A DNA stretch of 64,000 bases from Zobellia uliginosa (lineage in GTDB: Bacteria; Bacteroidota; Bacteroidia; Flavobacteriales; Flavobacteriaceae). The DNA lies in NCBI RefSeq assembly GCF_900156625.1, contig NZ_FTOB01000001.1, forward strand, positions 558,001 to 622,000, read 5' to 3'. Shown one piece after another: positions 27,192 through 34,245 of this stretch. The number at the start of each line of letters is the position of its first letter. The stretch's first letter is position 1. Both the position numbers and the translations under genes were made by a program. The notes below the pieces were generated by a model, which did not search any database, was not told where the DNA came from, and saw nothing but the letters and a program-made list of their open reading frames with translations.

Positions 27192-28187
27192 TTAATCTAA
27201 TTTATCGGTAAGGCCCTTGAAGACTTTACTGGCGCTCTTTCCTTCGTAGAGAACGGCGTATACGGCATCGATTATCGGGGTCTTGACCTTCTTCTTGAAG
27301 CTTGATTTCAGTTTATAGGCACTGGCCGTGGCATAATAGCCCTCGGCTACCATACGCATCTCCATTTGGGCGCTTTTTACGGTGTATCCCTTGCCGATCA
27401 TATTACCGAACATACGGTTACGGCTAAAGGTGGAATAACCGGTTACCAAGAGGTCTCCCAGATAAGCCGACTCATTGATGTTTCGGTCTATTTTGTGAAT
27501 GCGCTTGGTAAAGCGTTTCATCTCACGAATGGCATTGCTCATAAGTACACTTTGAAAATTGTCGCCATAGCCTAGACCATGGGCTATACCGGCCGCTATG
27601 GCGTAGATGTTCTTTAGCATGGCAGCGTATTCCGTACCGATGATATCATTGGTGGTCTTGGTCTTGATGTAGCTACTGCTTAGGTTTTTGGCTACAAATT
27701 CGGCTTTTTTCGTATCTGCGCAGGCTATGGTCAGGTATGACAGACGTTCAAGGGCGACCTCTTCGGCATGGCAAGGCCCGGCAATAACGCCAATGTTCTC
27801 AAAGGGTATTCCGTATTTTTTGTGAAAATGCTCGCCCACGATCAATCCTGTTTCGGGTACAATGCCTTTAATGGCCGAAAACACGATTTTATCTTTCAGC
27901 GAACCTTTGATTTTTTGCAACTCGCCCTCAAGAAAGGCCGAGGGTATGGCGAATATGAGAATGTCAGAATTGCTGACCGCCTTGTTGATGTCGTCGGTAA
28001 GCTCAAGTTTATCGGTGTCAAATGTTACCGATGTTAGGTAATTGGGGTTGTGTTTTTGAATGTTGATAAAACCTACGGCATCTGAATTTCGCATGTACCA
28101 ACCCACTTTTTCTTGGTTCACACAAAGCATTTTTACAATGGCCGTAGCCCAGCTTCCGCCGCCTAATACTGTAAATTTTTTGGTCAT
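27192..28187 (-). CDS. gpsA: NAD(P)-dependent glycerol-3-phosphate dehydrogenase
   Basis: This 331-residue cytosolic enzyme makes sn-glycerol-3-phosphate for phospholipids by reducing dihydroxyacetone phosphate. The Rossmann fold is at the N-terminus (TVLGGGSWATAIVKML). Substrate-site and family motifs are IFAIPSAFLEG, SAIKGIVPETGLIVGEHF, IAGPCHAEEVALERLSYLTIA, GTEYAAMLKNIYAIAAGIAHGLGYGDN, AYLGDLLVTGYSTFSRNRMFG and VAEGYYATASAY. It converges on glpD, so the degradative and synthetic G3P enzymes are neighbours but on separate transcripts. A minus-strand TAGTTTTG box lies at 28255-28262 upstream. Confidence 0.95.
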   Translation of the reverse strand: MTKKFTVLGGGSWATAIVKMLCVNQEKVGWYMRNSDAVGFINIQKHNPNYLTSVTFDTDKLELTDDINKAVSNSDILIFAIPSAFLEGELQKIKGSLKDKIVFSAIKGIVPETGLIVGEHFHKKYGIPFENIGVIAGPCHAEEVALERLSYLTIACADTKKAEFVAKNLSSSYIKTKTTNDIIGTEYAAMLKNIYAIAAGIAHGLGYGDNFQSVLMSNAIREMKRFTKRIHKIDRNINESAYLGDLLVTGYSTFSRNRMFGNMIGKGYTVKSAQMEMRMVAEGYYATASAYKLKSSFKKKVKTPIIDAVYAVLYEGKSASKVFKGLTDKLD

Positions 28188-28313
28188 GGTGCTATGATAA
28201 ATGACTTAGTTACTATGGTATGGTTGGTTGTGGGTATTGGGGTTTCACTGGATACAAAACTAGTTAATTTAAAAATTGAAACCTTATGTATTGATTAACA
28301 GAGTGTTAAAAAA

Positions 28314-28331
28314 CTTGGCACGGTGATTGAT
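28314..28331 (+). promoter_or_regulatory. Possible sigma-54-type promoter upstream of the lipoprotein gene
   Basis: CTTGGCACGGTGATTGAT matches the sigma-54 pattern TTGGCACg-N4-TTGCw at the -24 element perfectly, but the -12 element reads TTGAT instead of TTGCA. It lies 30 bases before the ATG at 28362. No TAnnTTTG box is obvious here. Confidence 0.35.
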
Positions 28332-28361
28332 TTTTCAAGAGTGAACTATAATACCAAGATT

Positions 28362-29273
28362 ATGAAAGCAAAACTACTTTTGACCTCCGTACTTATGGGC
28401 GTTCTCATGACGTCATGCTACACTGAAGTTATCGTTGAAGATGAATATATAGATGAACCCGTATACAATACAAGTCAAGTGCTGCACGCATACGACCTAT
28501 GGTATGTTGATATAAATGCTACTAGGGGAAATGGGGAGGTTCCTTTTTTACAACGGGCGTTTACCGTTTCCTTTGATCGAGGTACCTTGTACGCTAACAA
28601 CAATATTGTAGGGATAGGAAAGACTGGAAACGGTTTTGGAATCGATGTTGGCTTTTACGATCCGTTACGTGGTGCCGTGGAAATCGATCATGATGTAGAC
28701 GGACAATGGTTGTTGGATGTATTTCCCGTAAACGGCAATACCATAGAACTCTATGATGCACGCTCCGATACCTCGTATTTTTTAAAGGGATACCAGGTAG
28801 GTAACTTTGATTATGACATGGTGTTCTATGATAACATCAACTATTTCTTGCAAGAATATGATGCATGGGAAAAAACCTATACAAGTCTTGAAGGCGCATT
28901 GAACGAATTTGACAGCGAGAACTTTTTACAGTTTAATCCGGGCTATTTTAGATCGTCGATCGATGCCCCTGGAACACGCTTGGTAGACCTTCAGTGGGAT
29001 TTTGAAGGGAATTACTCGGTGTATGACATAGAAAACGATGAAACGCTCAAAACTTTAACACTGGACTACCGTTCATCGAGCAATGATTATTTTGAATTGT
29101 ACGTTATTAATGATAGTACTATCGAGCTATATCACCCCCGTAGCAAAACGGTTTACGAGTTTAGGGGAAGAGGCTATCAACAGTACTTAAAAGCCGGAAA
29201 AGGCGCAGTTGAAAAAAAGAGAAAAAAGACTTCTAATCCCATTATGAAGGTGAAAAGAAGTAGAGATATATAA
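28362..29273 (+). CDS. Conserved flavobacterial lipoprotein of unknown function
   Basis: From the ATG at 28362 this is a 303-residue lipoprotein (MKAKLLLTSVLMGVLMTSC, Cys19); the in-frame ATG 39 bases upstream would hide the signal. The mature protein starts YTEVIVEDEYIDEPVYNTSQVL and contains a repeated pattern, LHAYDLWYVDINATRGNGEVPFLQ followed later by LQEYDAWEKTYTS and DNINYFL, plus two related strands (NGNTIELYDARSDTSYFLKGY and NDSTIELYHPRSKTVYEFRGRGY). This suggests an internal duplication of a beta-rich domain. From memory, similar proteins in flavobacteria are often labelled nicotinic acid mononucleotide adenyltransferase, but no nucleotidyltransferase motif is visible and I would not use that name. 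The C-terminus is very basic. Confidence 0.85.
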   Translation: MKAKLLLTSVLMGVLMTSCYTEVIVEDEYIDEPVYNTSQVLHAYDLWYVDINATRGNGEVPFLQRAFTVSFDRGTLYANNNIVGIGKTGNGFGIDVGFYDPLRGAVEIDHDVDGQWLLDVFPVNGNTIELYDARSDTSYFLKGYQVGNFDYDMVFYDNINYFLQEYDAWEKTYTSLEGALNEFDSENFLQFNPGYFRSSIDAPGTRLVDLQWDFEGNYSVYDIENDETLKTLTLDYRSSSNDYFELYVINDSTIELYHPRSKTVYEFRGRGYQQYLKAGKGAVEKKRKKTSNPIMKVKRSRDI

Positions 29274-29279
29274 ACGTTT

Positions 29280-29342
29280 TTTGGTTGGTTATTTAGTTAG
29301 GAATCGCCCTGGGCAGCAATGCTTGGGGCGGTTCTTTTTTTT
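29280..29342 (+). terminator. Terminator preceded by a 17-nt motif shared with 58481-58532
   Basis: TTTGGTTGGTTATTTAG (29280-29296) runs into a G+C-rich hairpin (GAATCGCCC ... GGGGCGGTTC) ending in T8. It begins 6 bases after the lipoprotein stop. The same 17 bases stand directly before another GCCC/GGGGC terminator at 58481. Confidence 0.8.
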
Positions 29343-29524
29343 ATAGGTTTGGTTTTTCTGTTATATTTCTTACGGCCCTATCCTTTGTAAGAAAATAAAA
29401 TACATATTTAATGTTATGATATTCAAATATTTATGGTTGTGATGTCTTCAAGTGCATTTAACCCCTTTGTTTATGGCTTATAGGTTATTTTGGTGTATTT
29501 TTGCCCGCTCAAAATCCTACTGTC

Positions 29525-31114
29525 GTGAAGAAGTATTTCAATTTATTCGATTTTAAGCAAAAGGTAGATTACAAGACCGAGATTCTATCGGGTCTTACCG
29601 TGGCCTTGGCCTTGGTTCCCGAGGCTATTGCATTCGCACTTATTCCGGGGTTTTCTCCGTTAACGGGTTTATATGCGGCCTTTATTCTTTGCTTGGTAAC
29701 TTCTATTCTCGGAGGTCGTCCTGGTATGATTTCCGGAGCCACGGGCGCCGTAGCCGTAATTTTTGTCGGATTAATTTTAGAGTTGAAACGCACGTTTCCG
29801 GGTATTGAGCCCGAAACCATATTAAATTATGTCTTTGCTACCGTCATCATTGCCGGGGCACTGCAGATTTTGGCCGGTGTACTAAGGTTGGGTAAATTCA
29901 TTCGCTTGGTACCGCATCCGGTAATGTTCGGATTTGTTAATGGTTTGGCCATTATCATTTTTATGGCACAGTTTCCCAATTTTTATCAAAAGGGTACGGA
30001 TCAATTGTTGACCGGGGCATCTATGTATATTATGTTAGGACTTACTTTGTTGACCATGGTTATCATTTGGGGTTTTCCAAAGTTGACCAAGGCCATCCCC
30101 TCTTCATTGTTGGCCATTGTTGTAGTATCTGCAATAGTTATCGGTTTTGGCGTTGACACGCTTACCGTGGCCGATACCATGGGCGAAGGAGAAACGATCA
30201 AAGGCGGTTTTCCTCCATTGTCCATTCCCCAATTGCCAATGACGCTTAAAACACTGAGTATAATTTTCCCTTACGCCGCCATTGTTGCAGGTGTTGGGTT
30301 GATTGAAAGTTTGCTGACCCTGAATATTATCGATGAAATTACGGATACCAGGGGTAGCGGAAACAAAGAATGTGTGGCCCAAGGAACGGCCAACATCCTT
30401 TCCGGTTTCTTGTCGGGAATGGGCGGTTGCGCTATGATCGGTCAGAGTTTGATCAATACTTCTTCAGGGGCTAGAGCTCGTTTATCGGGTATTACTGCGG
30501 CGATTATGTTGTTGGTTTTCATTATGTTCGGTTCGAGCCTTATTGAACAGTTGCCTATGGCCGCATTGGTCGGGTTAATGTTTATGGTGGCCATCGGTAC
30601 TTTTGAATGGGCGAGCTTTAAGACTTTTGGAAAGATGCCAAAGTCAGATGTAGTGGTTATGGTCTTGGTAACCTTGATTACTGCCATTACCCATAACTTG
30701 GCCATTGCCGTTCTATTAGGTGTGATTATTTCTGCATTGGCCTACTCTTGGGAGAATGCCAAGCGTATTCGGGCGAGAAAATATACCGATGAAAACGGGG
30801 TAAAGCATTATGAAATATATGGCCCCTTATTCTTTGGCTCAACGACCTTGTTTTCTGAGAAATTCGATATCACGAACGACCCCAAGGAAGTGGTTATAGA
30901 CTTCAAGGAAAGCCGTGTGGCCGACATGTCGGGTATAGAGGCCTTGAATAAGATCACCGAGCGTTACGCCAAAGCTGGAAAAAAGGTACACCTTCGCCAC
31001 CTTAGCAAAGATTGTATCCGTCTATTGGCGAACGCCGAAGATATTATCGACGTTAACGTTATGGAGGATCCTACCTACAAGGTTGCCGTTGACAAGCCTG
31101 AGATTGAAATCTAA
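29525..31114 (+). CDS. SulP-family anion transporter with STAS domain
   Basis: The likely start is GTG at 29525 (529 residues, beginning MKKYFNLFDFK), because a TATTTTTG -7 box lies at 29496-29503 and would place the transcript start after the alternative TTG at 29501. The protein has about 12 hydrophobic segments with the SulP opening (ILSGLTVALALVPEAIAFALIPGFSPLTGLYAAF) and later VPHPVMFGFVNGLAIII and GMGGCAMIGQSLINTSSGARARLSG. A C-terminal STAS domain follows (EVVIDFKESRVADMSGIEALNKI). SulP proteins carry sulfate, bicarbonate or other anions. The substrate cannot be told from the sequence, and no sulfate-assimilation or carbonic anhydrase gene is adjacent. Confidence 0.92.
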   Translation: MKKYFNLFDFKQKVDYKTEILSGLTVALALVPEAIAFALIPGFSPLTGLYAAFILCLVTSILGGRPGMISGATGAVAVIFVGLILELKRTFPGIEPETILNYVFATVIIAGALQILAGVLRLGKFIRLVPHPVMFGFVNGLAIIIFMAQFPNFYQKGTDQLLTGASMYIMLGLTLLTMVIIWGFPKLTKAIPSSLLAIVVVSAIVIGFGVDTLTVADTMGEGETIKGGFPPLSIPQLPMTLKTLSIIFPYAAIVAGVGLIESLLTLNIIDEITDTRGSGNKECVAQGTANILSGFLSGMGGCAMIGQSLINTSSGARARLSGITAAIMLLVFIMFGSSLIEQLPMAALVGLMFMVAIGTFEWASFKTFGKMPKSDVVVMVLVTLITAITHNLAIAVLLGVIISALAYSWENAKRIRARKYTDENGVKHYEIYGPLFFGSTTLFSEKFDITNDPKEVVIDFKESRVADMSGIEALNKITERYAKAGKKVHLRHLSKDCIRLLANAEDIIDVNVMEDPTYKVAVDKPEIEI

Positions 31115-31152
31115 TATTTAGAGCGGCCTTGACCTGTATAATACCTTGGTGT

Positions 31153-32268
31153 TTATTCCCCTCCGTAAAGTTTATATACTTCAGAGCCTGCACTTAAGAA
31201 GGCCCCTGTTCCGTATACTTCGGTTTTATCGGGCCAGGCTTTTCCTGGGGCTGCGCCAATAGGTTGCACATAGCCTAGCATACCGTCTTTTGTTACGTAG
31301 CTTACCATGGCGTTCCAGCCTTTTTTTACGGCCGGCTCGTAAGTCTTTTTGTCCAGTATCCCATTGTTGATACCCCATGCCAGGCCGTACACGTAAAAAG
31401 ATGATCCGCTTGTTTCTGGGGTAGGGTAAAACTCTTGTCCCAACAAGCTCATGGCCCAATGGCCTTCTGAAGTCTGTATGGCAATTAATTTTTCGGCCAT
31501 TTTTTTATAGATGTCCAAGAAATAGGCGTAGGCTTCACTCTGTGGGTCAAGTTCGTTCATGATATTGACAAGGCCGGCAAATACCCAGCCGTTTCCCCTA
31601 GACCAAAATACTTTAGTGCCATTGTCCAATTTGTCGAAGTATCGCTCGTCACGGTAATATAGGCTTTCTTCCTTATCAAAAAGAAAATCGGTGGAGGCCT
31701 TAAACTCGGAAAGCATGAAATCGAGATATTTTTTTTCGCCCGTAATCTTATACAATTTGGCCCATACAGGGGGAGACATAAATAGGGCATCACACCAGTT
31801 CCAACGGTCTTGGTGGTATGGGGTAGCCCAATTTAATATACTTTGTGAGGGGTGGTACATTAAAAAGTTGAATTGCTCCTTGGTAGGGGCAATCATTTTT
31901 TCGTCTTTGTATTTTCGATACAGCTCAATATACATTTGACCAACCGTATGGTCGTCTGCATGGTATTTTCTTCTGTACAATTGCCAAGCGTTTTCTTCAC
32001 CTATCTTCTTTAGCCATTCGAAATAACTGTCGTTGTCGGCCATAGCGGCCCATTTGACCATGCCTACATAGAGTGCGCCATTGGTCCAGTCCAATGGGTG
32101 ATGTGGCTTCTTATGGTCGCTGTACAATCCGTCAAAGTGCTCAATTTGCCAATCGGCAACCCGTTGCATGGTTTCCTTTACTTTCTTAGGCTTTATCTTT
32201 TGGGAAAAAGACGTGCCCGTACACGAAAAAATAATAATGGCGGTAAAAAAATGGCGTAGTAGTTTCAA
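31153..32268 (-). CDS. Glycoside hydrolase family 105 (unsaturated rhamnogalacturonyl hydrolase-like)
   Basis: There is no ATG near the N-terminus. TTG at 32268 is the best start because it gives a signal peptide (MKLLRHFFTAIIIFSC); a TTG 45 bases upstream overlaps a terminator T-run. The 371-residue protein shows GH105/GH88 features: the (alpha/alpha)6-barrel stretches DWTNGALYVGMVKWAA, HADDHTVGQMYIELY (Asp105-Asp106) and WCDALFMSPPVWAKLY (Asp160), and FWSRGNGWVFAGLVNIM. These enzymes remove the unsaturated uronic acid left by polysaccharide lyases on pectin-like or algal polysaccharides. The Cys near residue 16 of the signal could also make it a lipoprotein. It is not in a visible polysaccharide utilisation locus. 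Confidence 0.9.
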   Translation of the reverse strand: MKLLRHFFTAIIIFSCTGTSFSQKIKPKKVKETMQRVADWQIEHFDGLYSDHKKPHHPLDWTNGALYVGMVKWAAMADNDSYFEWLKKIGEENAWQLYRRKYHADDHTVGQMYIELYRKYKDEKMIAPTKEQFNFLMYHPSQSILNWATPYHQDRWNWCDALFMSPPVWAKLYKITGEKKYLDFMLSEFKASTDFLFDKEESLYYRDERYFDKLDNGTKVFWSRGNGWVFAGLVNIMNELDPQSEAYAYFLDIYKKMAEKLIAIQTSEGHWAMSLLGQEFYPTPETSGSSFYVYGLAWGINNGILDKKTYEPAVKKGWNAMVSYVTKDGMLGYVQPIGAAPGKAWPDKTEVYGTGAFLSAGSEVYKLYGGE

Positions 32269-32311
32269 TGTAAATGTTTTTTTGGATGGGTTAAGAACCT
32301 CTAATATATTC

Positions 32312-32355
32312 AAAAAAAGTATGCCGTTACCCTAAGATGGAAGGATAACGGCATA
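32312..32355 (-). terminator. Intrinsic terminator of the cytochrome c gene (minus strand)
   Basis: Perfect 10-bp stem (TATGCCGTTA at 32320-32329, TAACGGCATA at 32346-32355); on the minus strand it is followed by a run of seven T (32312-32318). It separates the cytochrome gene from the GH105 gene. Confidence 0.85.
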
Positions 32356-32376
32356 ATAGTATGAAAAATGTCGACC

Positions 32377-32862
32377 TTAAAGGGTGCGCAAGTATTCCGC
32401 AACCGCTCTTGTATCTTCTTCAGAAAGATTTTGGTTCAACATTATAGCGTTGTTGTATTCTTTAAGAAGTGCTTTTGCAATCGGGTCTTCCTTCAACATT
32501 TTATCAGGATTGGCGATCATATTCATAACCCAAGCCGGATTTCTTCTCTCGTAAACACCTTTTAATGCAGGGCCTATTAAACGTTTATCTGCCATATGAC
32601 AAGCGGTACAAACTGCTTTGAATTTGGCTTCACCTGCGGTGGCCAACTCGGTATTGATTTCGGCATCAAAAGAAATATCTTTATACGGCCCTACACCTTG
32701 GTTGTCCATGTCTACCGGTACACCTTCGGATTTAGCTTCTACCGCTTTGGTTTCGGTTTTGGTACGGTTCATTTCAAAACCGCCCTTTTTTTCTTCTTTT
32801 TTTTCTTCGCCACAACTGGCAATTAATGCACCTAGTGCCAATACGCTTAATAGTTTTTTCAT
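32377..32862 (-). CDS. c-type cytochrome lipoprotein
   Basis: The start at 32862 gives 161 residues with a lipoprotein signal (MKKLLSVLALGALIASC, Cys17); the longer frame starting 54 bases upstream is not needed. After a charged linker (about 18-60) comes a single class I cytochrome c domain with haem motif CTACH (Cys85, Cys88, His89), a possible distal ligand Met141 (NNAIMLNQNLS) and a C-terminal helix (SEEDTRAVAEYLRTL). It would be a membrane-tethered periplasmic electron carrier. No oxidase or reductase genes are adjacent, so its partner is unknown. It lies 75 bp downstream of the YheT-type hydrolase gene and may be co-transcribed with it. Confidence 0.92.
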   Translation of the reverse strand: MKKLLSVLALGALIASCGEEKKEEKKGGFEMNRTKTETKAVEAKSEGVPVDMDNQGVGPYKDISFDAEINTELATAGEAKFKAVCTACHMADKRLIGPALKGVYERRNPAWVMNMIANPDKMLKEDPIAKALLKEYNNAIMLNQNLSEEDTRAVAEYLRTL

Positions 32863-32937
32863 TTTATGCCTTATTTCAATATTCAAGCCTTTATTGCGGC
32901 TTTTTGTTTGCGGCACTAATATAGCGAATCACTAAAT

Positions 32938-33900
32938 TTAAACCATGTCTTGCACAAATTTAATTGCTGTTTTTTCGGAGTAATAAAAGTTTGAAGGGCT
33001 TACGAAGCCCACGTGGCCCCCAAAATCGGGAAGGTTTAAATACAGGTGCCTGTTTTTGTTGGCTTCGGCCACCGGATAACATTCCTCGCCCAAAAAAGAA
33101 TCGTTTTTGGCATTGATGATTAAGGTAGGAACCTCAATGTCGGGCAAGAATTGTCGGCAACTACATTGCTGGTAATAATCGATGGCGTTTTTAAAACCAT
33201 GTGCCCTGCTCGTATAGATGTCGTCAAAGTCTTTTAAGGTTTTAATATTCGAGATATCCTTCATTGATATGTTATTGGGAAACATTTTTTGTTTGGGATA
33301 TAATTTTTCGACCAAATGTTTTTTGAAACGTTTGGCATAGAGGTAGTTGTTGGGGGATAGGAGCGCTCTGAGCGAGCTGTAAAGGTCACAGGGAACCGAT
33401 ACACCGATTACCGCTTTTAGTTCAGGGGGCAAGTCCCTTGCTTCTCCCGCATATTTTAGGGCCATATTTCCGCCCAGGCTAACGCCTTTTATATAGATTT
33501 CAGAATAGTTTTTGTTTTTTACGATATGTTGAACAACGGCGTCGAGGTCTTCGGTGGCGCCGGAATGGTACGAACGAAACAGGCGGTTGGTCTCACCGCT
33601 ACACCCCCTGAAATTTACGGCGCATGCATCGATGCCATCGGCATTAAAGGCTTTGGCACTTCCTGTTATATAGGGGCGTTGGGCATTGCCTTCTAGGCCG
33701 TGCAATAGTATCACCACTTTTTCTGAGGCGGTTTCGGCATAGCTCCAGTCCAAATCCATAAAATCCCCATCGTCAAGCTCAATACGTTCTCGGGTTTGCT
33801 GCACTCCTTTTATGCGTCTAAAAAGACCGGAATATACTGTAGAGAGGTGTCCGTTCTTAAATATAAGAGGGGGATTGTAATGTGAGCTAACTAAAGGCAT
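32938..33900 (-). CDS. YheT-family alpha/beta hydrolase
   Basis: This 320-residue cytosolic protein has the alpha/beta hydrolase order: KVVILLHGLEGNAQRPYI (oxyanion-hole strand), nucleophile elbow GVSLGGN, an acid in the NAKNDSFLG region and a late histidine in GGHVGF. NFRGCSGETNRLFRSYHSGATEDL is the signature of the YheT/ABHD1-3 group, whose members are predicted esterases or lipases. No substrate is known for the bacterial members. It diverges from the UBP zinc-finger gene at 33967, with only 66 bp between starts, so the two promoters must overlap. Confidence 0.92.
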   Translation of the reverse strand: MPLVSSHYNPPLIFKNGHLSTVYSGLFRRIKGVQQTRERIELDDGDFMDLDWSYAETASEKVVILLHGLEGNAQRPYITGSAKAFNADGIDACAVNFRGCSGETNRLFRSYHSGATEDLDAVVQHIVKNKNYSEIYIKGVSLGGNMALKYAGEARDLPPELKAVIGVSVPCDLYSSLRALLSPNNYLYAKRFKKHLVEKLYPKQKMFPNNISMKDISNIKTLKDFDDIYTSRAHGFKNAIDYYQQCSCRQFLPDIEVPTLIINAKNDSFLGEECYPVAEANKNRHLYLNLPDFGGHVGFVSPSNFYYSEKTAIKFVQDMV

Positions 33901-33966
33901 TTGGGTAAGGTATATAAAATGATATTAAAGAAAACGGCCGTGTGAAACTTTATTGTAAATTTAAGC

Positions 33967-34242
33967 ATGTCAAAATTAGCCCAAAAATGTGGTCATTTAA
34001 ATCAGGTCACACAAGTAAAACAGGCAAAAGTACTGGAATGTGCCGAATGTATAAAAACTAGGGATAGATGGGTCCATTTACGTACCTGCCAGACCTGTGG
34101 CACAACACTTTGTTGTGACAGCTCACCCAATCGACACGCCAGCAAGCACGCCCGTTCAAGTGGGCACCCCGTAATAAGTAGTGCGGAACCTAACGAAAGA
34201 TGGCTTTGGTGCTATGAAGATGAACAAATTGCTAGATATTAA
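33967..34242 (+). CDS. UBP-type zinc finger protein
   Basis: This 91-residue protein consists almost entirely of a UBP-type zinc finger, the fold that in eukaryotic deubiquitinases binds the C-terminus of ubiquitin. Candidate ligands are Cys8 and His10 (KCGHL), Cys25 and Cys28 (CAEC), Cys41 and Cys44 (CQTC), Cys49/50, His57, His61 and His67, ending with WLWCYEDEQ, which resembles the ligand-pocket end of the family. The stop is 3 bp before the next start (TAAattATG), so it is co-translated with the cNMP/flavoprotein gene. Bacterial UBP fingers next to such flavoproteins are known from genome annotation, but their ligand is not. No ubiquitin-like, E1 or E2 gene is present nearby. Confidence 0.92.
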   Translation: MSKLAQKCGHLNQVTQVKQAKVLECAECIKTRDRWVHLRTCQTCGTTLCCDSSPNRHASKHARSSGHPVISSAEPNERWLWCYEDEQIARY

Positions 34243-34245
34243 ATT

